From Streptomyces sp. NBC_01255 (GTDB taxonomy: Bacteria > Actinomycetota > Actinomycetes > Streptomycetales > Streptomycetaceae): a stretch of 64,000 bases of DNA. The stretch's first letter is position 1; each line of letters opens with the position of its first letter. A program made the translations under genes and the position numbers. This document shows, in pieces, positions 1 to 10,486 of this stretch. The notes below the pieces were generated by a model that was not told the DNA's origin, did no database searches, and was given only the letters and a program-made list of their open reading frames with translations. The stretch is from NCBI RefSeq assembly GCF_036226445.1, contig NZ_CP108474.1, positions 7,068,001 through 7,132,000 of the forward strand. The letters are read 5' to 3'.

Positions 1-425
1 TCCACACCACCGGCGGCCAGTCCCCGGACCGCTTCTTCGTACGGATCAGGCCGCAGCTGCCCGCGCTCTGGGCCGACCCCGACAAGATCGACCAGATCCT
101 CGGCAACCTCCTGGAAAACGCGGTGCGCCACGGCGACGGAACCGTCACCATCGAGGTGGCACCCGGTACGGCGGGCGACGACGGAGAAGAGGGGACGGAG
201 GTCACCGTGAGCGACGAGGGCCCCGGCATCCCCGAAGCGTCGATGAGCCGCGTCTTCACCCGCTTCTGGCGGGGCAGCAAACGCGGTGGCACCGGCCTCG
301 GCCTCTACATCGTCAAGGGCATCGTCGAGGCCCACGGCGGCACCATCACCGTCGGACGGGGCCCCCGCGGCGGGGCCGAGTTCCGATTTACCCTGCCCGT
401 CGGCACCCCGGCCCATCTCATCTGA
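1..425 (+). CDS. Sensor histidine kinase, C-terminal fragment
   Basis: Partial gene: the frame is already open at base 3 and ends at TGA 423-425, so about 140 residues are visible. They form a GHKL (HATPase_c) ATP-binding domain: an N-box with ILGNLLENAVRH at about 97-132, the SDEGPGIP G1 box, an F-box FTRFWRG, and a G2 box GGTGLGLYIVKG followed by EAHGG. This domain donates phosphate to a conserved His that lies, with the sensor domain, upstream of the window. A partner response regulator is presumably also upstream. It is followed by 169 bp before pheS and is not obviously co-transcribed with it. Assignment as a two-component sensor kinase is secure; the signal sensed cannot be told. Confidence 0.9.
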   Translation, partial: HTTGGQSPDRFFVRIRPQLPALWADPDKIDQILGNLLENAVRHGDGTVTIEVAPGTAGDDGEEGTEVTVSDEGPGIPEASMSRVFTRFWRGSKRGGTGLGLYIVKGIVEAHGGTITVGRGPRGGAEFRFTLPVGTPAHLI

Positions 426-513
426 CGAGATCCGACCAGTTTCGGACAAGATCCAGACGAGATCAGAGGCCGCCCGGCCTGCCCACGGGCTCATCACCGT
501 CCGAGCGCCCCGT

Positions 514-1721
<1,208 letters not shown>

Positions 1722-1722
<1 letters not shown>

Positions 1723-4250
1723 TGCGGGTCCCGCTTTCTTGGCTGCGGGAGTACGTCGACCTGCCGGCGACGGAGACCGGCCGAGACGTCCAGGCCAAAC
1801 TCATTTCGGCAGGCCTCGAGGTCGAGACCGTCGAGCAGCTCGGCACCGGCCTGACCGGCCCGCTGGTGGTCGGCAAGGTCCTCACCATCGAGGAACTGAC
1901 GGAGTTCAAGAAGCCCATCCGCTTCTGCACCGTCGACGTCGGCCAGGCCAACGGCACCGGCGAGCCGCAGGAGATCATCTGCGGCGCCCGGAACTTCGCC
2001 GTCGGCGACAAGGTCGTCGTGGCCCTGCCCGGCGCCGTCCTCCCCGGTGACTTCCGGATCGCCGAGCGCAAGACGTACGGCCGGGTGTCCCGCGGCATGA
2101 TCTGCTCCGGCGACGAGCTGGGCATGGGCGACGACGGCACGCACGGCATCATCGTGCTCCCGCCGGAGTACGAGATCGGCATCGACGCCACGGTCCTCCT
2201 GGAGCTGTACGACGAGGTCCTCGACATCGCCGTCACCCCGGACCGCGGCTACTGCCTCTCCCTGCGCGGCATCGCCCGCGAGCTCGCCATCGCGTACGGC
2301 CTGCCGCTGCGCGACCCGGCGCTCCTCGACGTGCCCGCGCCGAACGCGTACGGCTACCCGGTCCAGGTCTCCGACCCGATCGGCTGCGACCGCTTCACCG
2401 CGCGCACCGTCGTCGGCCTCGCGCCCGAGGCGCGCTCCCCGATCTGGCTGCAGCGCCGCCTGCAGAAGGCCGGCATGCGCCCGATCTCGCTGGCCGTGGA
2501 CGTCACCAACTACGTGATGCTGGAACTCGGTCAGCCGCTGCACGCCTACGACCGGAGCCGTCTCGACGGCCCCATCGGGGTGCGCCGCGCCGAGGCCGGC
2601 GAGAAGATCACGACCCTCGACGGCACCGTCCGCGTCCTGGACGCGGCGGACCTGGTCATCACCGACAACCGCGGTCCGATCGGCATCGCCGGCGTCATGG
2701 GCGGCGCGAACACGGAGATCGCCGACCCGGTGACCGACCCGGAGACCGGCTTCGTCACCGGCACCTCCGAGGTCGTCATCGAGGCCGCGCACTTCGACGC
2801 GATCTCGATCGCGCGCACCGCCCGCCGCCACAAGCTGTCCTCCGAGGCGTCCAAGCGCTTCGAGCGTGGCGTCGACCCGCAGGCCGCCGCCGCTGCCGCG
2901 CAGCGCACCGTCGACCTGCTCGTGCTGCTCGCGGGCGGCACGGCCGAGGCCGGCGTCACCGAGATCAGCGCCTCGTCCGCGCCGCGCACGATCACCATGC
3001 CGGCGAACCACCCGGACAAGGTCGCGGGCGTCGACTACGGCCGTGAGACCGTCGTCCGCCGCCTCCAGGAGGTCGGCTGCGACGTCTACGGCCAGGACGA
3101 GATCGTCGTCACGGTGCCCTCGTGGCGCCCCGACCTCAGCGAGCCGAACGACCTCGCCGAAGAGGTCATCCGTCTGGAGGGCTACGAGAACCTGCCCTCC
3201 ACGCTGCCGAAGCCCCCGGCCGGCCGCGGGCTCACCGAGCGCCAGCGCACCCACCGCCGGGTGGGCCGCGCCCTGGCCGGCGCCGGCTACGTCGAGGCGC
3301 TCAGCTACCCGTTCATCGGCGAGCAGGCCCTCGACAACCTCGGTCTCGACGCGGACGACGCCCGTCGTCGGCTCGTGACCCTGGTCAACCCGCTCTCGGA
3401 CGAGGAGCCCGCGCTCCGTACGACGCTGCTCCCGGGCCTGCTCGGCGCGCTCCGTCGCAACGACAGTCGCGGCAGCCACGACCTGGCGCTCTTCGAGACC
3501 GGTCTCGTCTTCCGGCCCGAGGGACAGCCCGGCGTCGCCGTCCGGCTGCCCGTCGACCGCCGTCCCACCGACGAGGAGGTCGCCGTCGTCAACGCCGCGC
3601 TGCCCGCGCAGCCGCGTCGCGCCGCCGTCGTCCTCGCCGGTGCGCGCGAGCAGGCCGGCTGGTGGGGCAAGGGCCGTCCGTCCGACTGGGCGGACGCGGT
3701 CGAGGCCGGCCGGACCGTGGCCGTCGAGGCCGGGGTCGAGCTGATCATCAGCGCCGATCAGCACGCCCCGTGGCACCCGGGCCGCTGCGCCGCGTTCCAC
3801 GCCGAGATCGACGGCGAGAAGGTCCTCGTCGGCCACGCCGGCGAGCTCCACCCGCGCGTCGTGAAGGCGTTCGGCCTCCCGGCCCGCAGCTGCGCGATGG
3901 AGATCGACCTGGACCTCCTGGAGAAGGCGAACGAGGGCCCGCTCAAGGCCCCCCGGATCTCCTCCTTCCCGGTCGCCACCCAGGACGTCGCCCTGGTCGT
4001 CGCCACCGAGGTCCCGGCCGCCGAGGTCGAGGCCGCCCTCACCGAGGGCGCGGGTGAGCTCCTGGAGTCCATCCGCCTGTTCGACGTCTACACCGGCGAT
4101 CAGCTGGACGAGGGCACCAAGTCCCTGGCGTACGCGCTGAAGTTCCGCGCCACGGACCGCACCCTCACGGTCGACGAGGCCACCGCGGCCCGCGACGCGG
4201 CGGTCGCCCTGGCGTCCGAGCGCACGGGGGCCGTCCTGCGCGGCGCCTGA
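1722..4250 (+). CDS. pheT: Phenylalanine--tRNA ligase beta subunit
   Basis: Non-catalytic but essential beta subunit, 842 residues, normal for the long bacterial form. Visible domains in order: an OB-fold tRNA-binding domain (about 40-150, with ICGARNF and [16 protein letters not shown]), the B3/B4 editing domain that hydrolyses mischarged Tyr-tRNA-Phe (about 215-375), the B5 domain (about 405-475), a pseudo-catalytic core, and the C-terminal FDX-ACB anticodon-binding fold (about 745-842, starting at [17 protein letters not shown]). ATG 1722 overlaps the pheS stop. A strong terminator follows, closing a two-gene operon. Confidence 0.98.
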
Positions 4251-4268
4251 CGCGCACGAGCACGACAC

Positions 4269-4306
4269 GGAGGGCCGCCCCGGGTACGCACCCGGGGCGG
4301 CCCTCC
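4269..4306 (+). terminator. Intrinsic terminator after pheT
   Basis: Perfect 16-bp inverted repeat GGAGGGCCGCCCCGGG / CCCGGGGCGGCCCTCC with a 6-nt loop, 19 bp past the pheT stop. There is no U-tract, as is usual for Streptomyces terminators. Confidence 0.85.
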
Positions 4307-4524
4307 GCCGTTCTGATCGGTCGTCTGCTCGTGGTTCGTCCGCCCGTGCGCGTGGCGGAGGCCTGGCGAAAGGCGGCGCGCCGGGGGCGCTCACTCCTTC
4401 GGGTGAGATCGCCGAGGGGTGTTCCCCCGTGGCCCGTACGGTCGGCAGAATCGACGCGGCCGCAGGGGCGGACCTGTGGGCCGCAGGGCCTTCGGGCGCT
4501 GTCGGGGCTCGGGAAGGGCCGTGC

Positions 4525-5592
4525 ATGATCCGTTCCAGGTCGTTGGTCTCCGCTGGCTCCCGGCTCCGCCGGCTGGCCCCGCTCGCTCTTCCCACCGCCT
4601 GGGGCGCGGTGGCCGTGGTGTGGAAGTTCGGCTGTCCGCTGGCCCGGCAGCCGGGGCTGCCCATGCGGATCGCCACCAGCGTCGTCTTCCTCACCGTCGG
4701 CACCGGGCTCGTCCTCGGCGTCCGGCGGGGGCTCGCCCGCGAGTTGGCCCGGGTCCGGGCCGTCGCCGACGCCGCGCAGCAGGTGCTGTTGCGGCCGCCG
4801 CCCGCCCGACTCGACGGACTGGCGCTCGCCGCCGGGCAGTTGTCGGCCTCGCGGGGCGCCTCCGTCGGCGGGGACCTGTACGAGGCGGTGGCCACCCCGT
4901 ACGGCGTGCGGATCGTCGTCGGGGACGTGCGGGGGCACGGGCTCGCCGCGCTCGGTGCCGTGGTGGCCGTGCTGGGGAGTTTTCGCGAGGCCGCACATGA
5001 CGAAGCGGAACTCGGCGGTGTCCTGCGGCGGTTGGAGCGGGCCCTCGAACGGCATCTGCGGGAGCGGGCGCGCGACGAGCATCCGGCGCGGAGCGGGGTG
5101 GAGCCGGAGCATCCGGTGGCCGAGGAGTTCGTGACCCTGCTGCTCCTGGAGGTCGCGGCCGACGGGCGGCTTTCGGTGCTCAACTGCGGTCACCCGGGCC
5201 CGTACCGCCTCGGACGGCGGGTGGAGCGGCTGCCGCTCGGCGATCCGCTTCCCCCGCTCGGGGTCCTTCCGCTGCCCGCCGTGCTCGCGCCGTACGCCGG
5301 CTCCCGGCTGCTTCCCGGCGAGACGCTGGTCCTGTACACCGACGGGGCGGAGGAGGCCCGTGATCACCGCGGCCGGTTCTTCGCCCTCGACGACGCCCTG
5401 GCCAGGATGGCCGGCGAAGCGCCCGCGATGCTGGTCCGCCGGGTCCACGCGGCACTCCTCGACCACACGGGCGGTCGCCTCTCCGACGACATCGCGCTCC
5501 TCGTCGTCCGCAACGACCGTGTCCGGGTGCCGGCGCAGCCCGCCGAACCCGGGCTGCGCCGCCCCCGGCCCGCCCCCTCCTCCCACTGTTGA
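4525..5592 (+). CDS. SpoIIE/PP2C-type serine phosphatase, membrane-anchored
   Basis: Predicted phosphoserine/phosphothreonine phosphatase of the SpoIIE (PPM) family, usually acting on anti-sigma-factor antagonists. The 355-residue product has two likely membrane segments near the N-terminus (around residues 14-34 and 45-64), then a PPM domain from about residue 95. Motifs include VGGDLYEAV, VVGDVRGHG, NCGHPGPYRL, LVLYTDGAEEARD and LSDDIALLVV, which supply the metal-binding aspartates. ATG 4525 has a GGGAAGGG ribosome site; in-frame starts further up lack one. The gene stands alone between terminators, so no partner anti-sigma gene is apparent. Phosphatase assignment is firm, substrate unknown. 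Confidence 0.9.
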   Translation: MIRSRSLVSAGSRLRRLAPLALPTAWGAVAVVWKFGCPLARQPGLPMRIATSVVFLTVGTGLVLGVRRGLARELARVRAVADAAQQVLLRPPPARLDGLALAAGQLSASRGASVGGDLYEAVATPYGVRIVVGDVRGHGLAALGAVVAVLGSFREAAHDEAELGGVLRRLERALERHLRERARDEHPARSGVEPEHPVAEEFVTLLLLEVAADGRLSVLNCGHPGPYRLGRRVERLPLGDPLPPLGVLPLPAVLAPYAGSRLLPGETLVLYTDGAEEARDHRGRFFALDDALARMAGEAPAMLVRRVHAALLDHTGGRLSDDIALLVVRNDRVRVPAQPAEPGLRRPRPAPSSHC

Positions 5593-5611
5593 GCGGAGGG
5601 GCCGGCGCCGG

Positions 5612-5662
5612 CGTCGCCCGCCCCGCCACGGAGTGTCGGGCAGATCAGCGGGGCGGGCGACG
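5612..5662 (+). terminator. Intrinsic terminator after the SpoIIE-type gene
   Basis: Perfect 15-bp inverted repeat CGTCGCCCGCCCCGC / GCGGGGCGGGCGACG with a 21-nt loop, 19 bp after the stop at 5592. Confidence 0.75.
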
Positions 5663-5882
5663 CGGACCGGGCGGCCGCACTGTAAGAGGGGGGAGCCGGC
5701 GGCCCGGTCGTCGCCTTGCGGCGAGAAGCACAGTCAAGCGGTGCGGGGCCGGGCGGGGCAGAGTACGCGGACCGGAAGAACGGGTACTTCGTTCACACCC
5801 CGTGCGAAATCGCCCGTAGGGATTCGGCCACGGGCCGCGTCCGACACCCCTAGGCTGAGTTCACCGAGCGACCGGAGGGGGC

Positions 5883-7226
5883 ATGCAGCCCAACACCCTG
5901 CTCGACGCCCTGCTCGACGAAGCGGGCGTCTCCCACGCCGGGCTCGCCGCCCGCGTGAACCGGGCCGGCCGGGCCAGGGGCATCCCCCTGCGCTACGAAC
6001 ACACCGCCGTGGCCCGCTGGTTGAAGGGCCAGCGGCCGCGTGGCCAGGTGCCCGACCTGATCTGCGAGGTGCTCGCCGCCCGGCTGCACCGGCAGGTGAC
6101 CCTGGACGACATCGGCCTCGGAGTGCCGGGCGGACCGCCGCCCGCCTTCGGTACGCCGCTCTCCGGCTTCGTCGACCGCGCGTCGGCCCTGTGGCGATCC
6201 GACGAGCAGCAGCGCCCGCACATGGTCGGCGCGCAGGCCGTGACGGGCACCCCTGCGGTGATGCCGGTGTGGGAGTGGGAGAACCCGCCGGAGGACATGG
6301 ACGTCTCCCGCGACGGCCGGGGGACCACGGTGTCCGCGACCGACATCGCCGTACTGAGCGCCGCTCGCTCCCACTACGAGCAGATGTACCGCAAGGCGGG
6401 GGGCATCGCGACGCGCGCCCGCATCGTCGGCTTCCTCACCACCGAGACCGCGCCGCTCCTCCGCGGCGCGTACAGCGACGCGCTCGGCCGGCGACTGCAC
6501 CGGGCCACCGGCGGCCTGGTGGCGGTGGCCGGAATCTGCGCGTACGACGCGGACGCGCACGGTCTCGCCCAGCACTACTTCCATCAGGCGCTGCGGCTCG
6601 CGAAGGCCAGTGGCGACCGGGGCCTCGGCGCCTATGTCATCGCGCTCCTGGTCAACCAGTCGCTGTTCATGGGGGAGTACCGGCAGGCGGTGGCGTTCGC
6701 GGAGGCGGCGCTGCGGGCCGCCGGGCGCCGGATCACCCCGGCGCTCGCCGCCGATCTGACGGCGATGCAGGCGAAGGCGTACGCGCATCTGGGCGACGGG
6801 GCGGCCGCGCTGGCCTGCATCCGGCGGGCGGAGACGGAGGCGGAGCGGATCAGTCCGGGCGCGGAACCGGCGGAGACGGGGTACGTACAGCCGGGTTTCG
6901 TCAACGTGCAGGTGGCGGAGGCCCTGCTCAGCCTGGGTGATCTCCCCGCGGCCCACGAGCACGCCTCGGCGGCGGTCCTGACTCCCTCGCACGACCGGGG
7001 CCGGGTGCACCGGCTGGCCATGCTGTGCCAGATCGAACTGCGGCGGGGCGAGGTCGACGGGGCGGCGCGCACGGCGGTGGAGATGACCGAGCGGGCCCGG
7101 GGGATGGAGTCGCGGCGGCTGCGGGACCGCCTGCGGCAGGTGCGGGAGCATCTCCTCGCGAGCGGCGGAGGGGACGCCCGGGAGGCGGCGGATCTCATCG
7201 ACGGGACTCTGCGCGTTCCCCTGTAG
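5883..7226 (+). CDS. HTH / TPR-type transcriptional regulator
   Basis: A 447-residue cytoplasmic protein of a type common in Streptomyces (NsdA-like regulators). Residues about 1-85 look like an XRE-type DNA-binding module (NTLLDALLDEAGVSHAGLAARVNR and TAVARWLKGQRP). Residues about 145-440 are a helical array consistent with tetratricopeptide repeats (for example HYFHQALRLAKASGD and AVAFAEAALRAAGRR), likely a peptide- or protein-sensing region. The ATG has a strong GGAGGGGG ribosome site. A TAGGCT -10-like element is at 5851-5856. Target genes and ligand are unknown, and the NsdA resemblance is by overall layout only. Confidence 0.75.
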   Translation: MQPNTLLDALLDEAGVSHAGLAARVNRAGRARGIPLRYEHTAVARWLKGQRPRGQVPDLICEVLAARLHRQVTLDDIGLGVPGGPPPAFGTPLSGFVDRASALWRSDEQQRPHMVGAQAVTGTPAVMPVWEWENPPEDMDVSRDGRGTTVSATDIAVLSAARSHYEQMYRKAGGIATRARIVGFLTTETAPLLRGAYSDALGRRLHRATGGLVAVAGICAYDADAHGLAQHYFHQALRLAKASGDRGLGAYVIALLVNQSLFMGEYRQAVAFAEAALRAAGRRITPALAADLTAMQAKAYAHLGDGAAALACIRRAETEAERISPGAEPAETGYVQPGFVNVQVAEALLSLGDLPAAHEHASAAVLTPSHDRGRVHRLAMLCQIELRRGEVDGAARTAVEMTERARGMESRRLRDRLRQVREHLLASGGGDAREAADLIDGTLRVPL

Positions 7227-7296
7227 CCCCGTAGACCTCCAACTGCTGCGATATTGCCACCAAACAAGCACCGACCAGTCGGAAGGTGGCAAGAAC

Positions 7297-7827
7297 GTGC
7301 AGTGGACGAAACTGAGCGAACACTCTGTCTATGAGAATCACTGGTTCCAGGTGAACCTCGCGGACGTCGAACTTCCGGACGGCCGCCACCTCGACCACTA
7401 TCTGATCCGGCTCCGCCCGGTCGCCGTCGCGACCGCCGTCAACGAGGCCGACGAAGTCCTGATGCTCTGGCGCCACCGCTTCATCACCGACAGCTGGGGC
7501 TGGGAACTGGCCGCCGGTATCGTCGAGGACGGGGAGGACATCGAGACCGCCGCCGCGCGCGAGATGGAGGAGGAGACCGGCTGGCGGCCGGGGCCGCTGC
7601 GCCATCTCCTCACCGTCGAGCCGTCGAACGGTCTCACCGACGCCCGCCATCACCTCTACTGGGCGGAACGGGCCACGTACACCGGTCCGCCCGAGGACGC
7701 GTTCGAGTCCTCACGGCGGGCCTGGATCCCGCTCAAACAGATCCCCGACATGATCGCCCGCGGCGAGATACCGGCCGCCAACATGGTCGCCGGGCTGCTC
7801 ATGCTCCACCACCTGCGTCTCGGCTGA
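7297..7827 (+). CDS. NUDIX hydrolase
   Basis: A 176-residue protein with an intact Nudix box around residues 69-91: G then five residues, E, seven residues and REMEEETGW. The REUXEEXGU glutamates bind Mg2+ for hydrolysis of a nucleoside diphosphate linked to another moiety. The surrounding sequence (RHRF...GWELAAGIVEDGED; YWAERATYTGPPEDAFES) resembles the ADP-ribose pyrophosphatase branch, but the exact substrate is unproven. The start is GTG with a GGAAGG ribosome site 7 bases upstream. It lies 70 bp after the HTH/TPR gene and shares a terminator with the convergent gene downstream. Confidence 0.88.
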   Translation: MQWTKLSEHSVYENHWFQVNLADVELPDGRHLDHYLIRLRPVAVATAVNEADEVLMLWRHRFITDSWGWELAAGIVEDGEDIETAAAREMEEETGWRPGPLRHLLTVEPSNGLTDARHHLYWAERATYTGPPEDAFESSRRAWIPLKQIPDMIARGEIPAANMVAGLLMLHHLRLG

Positions 7828-7841
7828 GACAGCGGGAAATG

Positions 7842-7881
7842 CCGGACGGCCCGTACCTGTGCGTGAGTGCGGGCCGTCCGG
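7842..7881. terminator. Bidirectional terminator between convergent genes
   Basis: Perfect 12-bp stem CCGGACGGCCCG / CGGGCCGTCCGG with a 16-nt loop, between the NUDIX gene (+) and the dehydrogenase gene (-), able to serve both. Confidence 0.8.
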
Positions 7882-7894
7882 TGTTCAGGGGAGG

Positions 7895-8755
7895 TCAGGA
7901 GTACGGGTAGAAGCCCGAGCCCGTCTTCCGGCCGAGCCGGCCCGCGTCCACCATGCGCTGGAGCAGCGGGGGAGCGGCGTACAGCGGCTCCTTGAACTCG
8001 GCGTACATCGAGTCGGCGATCGAGGCGATCGTGTCCAGACCGATGAGGTCGGAGAGCTTCAGCGGGCCCATCGGGTGGGCGCAGCCGTACTCCATGCCGT
8101 TGTCGATGTCCTCGCGGCTCGCGATGCCCGACTCGAACATCCGGATCGCGGAGAGCAGGTACGGCACGAGCAGGGCGTTGACGACGAAGCCGGAGCGGTC
8201 CTGCGCGCGGATCGCGTGCTTGCCGAGCGCCTTCTCGGCGAAGGCCTGCGCACGGCTGATCGTGCCCTCGGAGGTGGTGAGGGCCGGGATCAGCTCGACG
8301 AGCTTCTGCACCGGGGCCGGGTTGAAGAAGTGGATGCCGATGACGTGGTCGGGGCGGGAGGTCGCCACGGCCAGCTTGACGAGCGGGATGGAGGAGGTGT
8401 TCGAGGCCAGGATGGCGTCGGGCCGGGTCATCACCTGGTCGAGCACCTGGAAGATCTCGGTCTTGACCTGCTCGTTCTCCACGACCGCCTCGATCACGAG
8501 GTCGCGGTCGGCGAACTCGCCGAGGTCCGTGGTGAAGCTGAGGCGGGCGAGCGTCGCGTCCCGCTCCTCCTCGCTGATCTTGCCGCGTTCGGCGGCCTTC
8601 GCCAGCGAGTTGTAGAGCCGCGTGCGACCGAATTCCAGCGCCTCGCCGGTGGTCTCGGCGACCTTCACCTCAAGGCCGCTCCGGGCACACACCTCTGCGA
8701 TGCCCGCGCCCATCTGGCCGCAACCCACCACTCCGACGCGCTCAATGTCGGCCAT
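7895..8755 (-). CDS. 3-hydroxybutyryl-CoA dehydrogenase
   Basis: NAD(P)-dependent dehydrogenase interconverting acetoacetyl-CoA and 3-hydroxybutyryl-CoA, in butyrate/PHB-type metabolism and supply of acyl-CoA precursors. The Rossmann motif VGVVGCGQMGAGIAEVCARSG is at the N-terminus. The HADH active-site region IGIHFFNPAPVQKLVELIPA contains the catalytic His-Glu relay, and the C-terminal domain carries DIDNGMEYGCAHPMGPLKLSDLIGLD. At 286 residues it matches the family. ATG 8755 is chosen because GAGGTGA sits 8 bases before it; a GTG 12 bases earlier (8767) is the alternative. It reads divergently from the GHL10 gene. Confidence 0.93.
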   Translation of the reverse strand: MADIERVGVVGCGQMGAGIAEVCARSGLEVKVAETTGEALEFGRTRLYNSLAKAAERGKISEEERDATLARLSFTTDLGEFADRDLVIEAVVENEQVKTEIFQVLDQVMTRPDAILASNTSSIPLVKLAVATSRPDHVIGIHFFNPAPVQKLVELIPALTTSEGTISRAQAFAEKALGKHAIRAQDRSGFVVNALLVPYLLSAIRMFESGIASREDIDNGMEYGCAHPMGPLKLSDLIGLDTIASIADSMYAEFKEPLYAAPPLLQRMVDAGRLGRKTGSGFYPYS

Positions 8756-8925
8756 GGAGTCCGTCACCTCGTGCCTTTCGCTCTTCTCTGGCGGCGGGCC
8801 CCGTGTGATTCCGGTGCGTCCGCCTCGACCCCCACGACGTTACCGCTCATTAACCGATGATCGATCGTCCGGGGCGGGCATGCTGTCCGGGTGGGTGTGA
8901 CGTATCCGACAGAAGAGGGGTACAA

Positions 8926-10224
8926 GTGCGGCCTATCGGCAGAAGAGGGTTCGTGGCCGGCGCCACCGGGGCGGCGCTCATGGTGACGGGAGCGACAACG
9001 GGAACGGCAGGGGGGACGGCGCCGGCCTCCGCCGCGTCCCCGGACCGGGGGAAAGGGCCTCACCGCAAGCGCGAGTTCCGGGGCATGTGGGTGGCCACGG
9101 TCGCCAACCGCGACTGGCCCTCCCGGTCCGGCCTGACCGCCGAGGAACAGCGCGCCGAGCTCCTCGCCCATCTCGACACGGCCGTCGAGCGCCACCTCAA
9201 CGCGGTGGTCCTCCAGGTCCGCCCGACCGCCGATGCGCTGTGGCCCTCGCCGTACGAGCCGTGGGCCCAGTGCCTGACCGGTGTACAGGGTCGCGATCCG
9301 GGCTGGGACCCGCTGGGCACGGCGGTCGAGGAGGCCCACGCGCGCGGGCTCGAACTGCACGCCTGGTTCAACCCGTACCGAGTGGCGAATCACACGGATC
9401 CGACCCGGCTCGTCACCGACCACCCGGCCCGGCTCCATCCGGAGTGGGTCCTGCCCTACGGCGGAAAGCTGTACTACAACCCCGGCCTGCCCGAGGTCCG
9501 CCGCTTCGTCCAGGACGCGATGCTGGACGCGCTGCGCCGCTACGACATCGACGCCGTGCACTGGGACGACTACTTCTATCCGTACCCGGTGGCCGGGCAG
9601 GTCTTCGCCGACGACGAGGCGTACGCGCGGTACGGGGCGGACTTCCCCGACAAGGCGTCCTGGCGGCGGAACAACACCGACCTGCTGGTCTCCGAGATGG
9701 CCGCCCGGATCAAGGACACCAAGAAGCACGTGGCATTCGGGATAAGCCCCTTCGGTGTGTGGCGGAACATCGCCACCGACCCCGAAGGCTCGGACACCCG
9801 CGCCGGAGTCCAGACGTACGACGATCTGTACGCCGACACCCGCAAGTGGATCCGGGAGGGCTGGATCGACCACGTCGTCCCGCAGCTGTACTGGAACATC
9901 GGCCTGCCGGCCGCCGACTACGCGAAGCTGCTGCCCTGGTGGGACGCGGTCGTCCGCGGGACCGGCGTCGGCCTGTACATCGGCGAGGCGCTCTACAAGG
10001 CGGGCGATCCCGCCCAGCCGACGGCCTGGCAGGACCCGAAGGAGCTGTCACGCCACCTGGGGCTCGCCGCCACGTACCGGTCGGTCGGCGGGCACTGCTT
10101 CTTCGCGGCGAAAGAGGTCGCCGCGGACCGGGCCGGGGCGATGGCCGCCGTGGTGGCCGATCACTACCCGACCAGGGTCCGTCCGCCGAAGGAGAGGGCT
10201 CAGCGGGCCTCCGCCCCCGGGTGA
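8926..10224 (+). CDS. Tat-exported GHL10 family glycoside hydrolase
   Basis: A 432-residue secreted protein. The N-terminus RPIGRRGFVAGATGAALMVTG is a twin-arginine signal with a likely AxA cleavage site near APASA. From about residue 50 it is a GHL10/DUF187 TIM-barrel: EFRGMWVATVANRDWPS, VVLQVRPTADALWPS, HAWFNPYRV, DIDAVHWDDYFYPYP with acidic active-site candidates, and VAFGISPFGVWRN. Proteins of this family act on cell-surface or environmental polysaccharides; the substrate is not known here. GTG 8926 is chosen because of the AGAAGAGGGG ribosome site and because it begins exactly at the signal peptide. Its last 25 bp overlap the convergent DUF1918 gene. Confidence 0.88.
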   Translation: MRPIGRRGFVAGATGAALMVTGATTGTAGGTAPASAASPDRGKGPHRKREFRGMWVATVANRDWPSRSGLTAEEQRAELLAHLDTAVERHLNAVVLQVRPTADALWPSPYEPWAQCLTGVQGRDPGWDPLGTAVEEAHARGLELHAWFNPYRVANHTDPTRLVTDHPARLHPEWVLPYGGKLYYNPGLPEVRRFVQDAMLDALRRYDIDAVHWDDYFYPYPVAGQVFADDEAYARYGADFPDKASWRRNNTDLLVSEMAARIKDTKKHVAFGISPFGVWRNIATDPEGSDTRAGVQTYDDLYADTRKWIREGWIDHVVPQLYWNIGLPAADYAKLLPWWDAVVRGTGVGLYIGEALYKAGDPAQPTAWQDPKELSRHLGLAATYRSVGGHCFFAAKEVAADRAGAMAAVVADHYPTRVRPPKERAQRASAPG

Positions 10225-10403
10225 TGGCGTACGACGGTGTCGGGGCCCGGCGACATCAGGGCCTCGTGACCGTCGTCGTCGAACTTCACGCGGTACGGGG
10301 GAGTGCCGTTCTCCCCGAGTACCTGCAGAACCTCGGCCGTACGGTCGTGCTGACCGACGGTGCGGCCGTGCATCAGCAACTTGTCTCCCACGCTCGCCTG
10401 CAT
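10200..10403 (-). CDS. DUF1918 domain protein
   Basis: A 67-residue soluble protein starting MQASVGDKLLMHGRTVGQHDR, the usual opening of DUF1918 proteins, small SH3-like beta-barrels widespread in actinomycetes. PYRVKFDDDGHEALMSPGPD is the second conserved block. It appears complete. It is transcribed alone, and its 3-prime end overlaps the GHL10 gene by 25 bp on the opposite strand. Function unknown. Confidence 0.85.
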   Translation of the reverse strand: MQASVGDKLLMHGRTVGQHDRTAEVLQVLGENGTPPYRVKFDDDGHEALMSPGPDTVVRHHPGAEAR

Positions 10404-10486
10404 CGGGGTGACCTCCTCGCGAACGCGCCAGTCCTACTCGGAGTCTCTGACTGCCATTGTGACCCGCGCCACCCCGATCCGTCGCG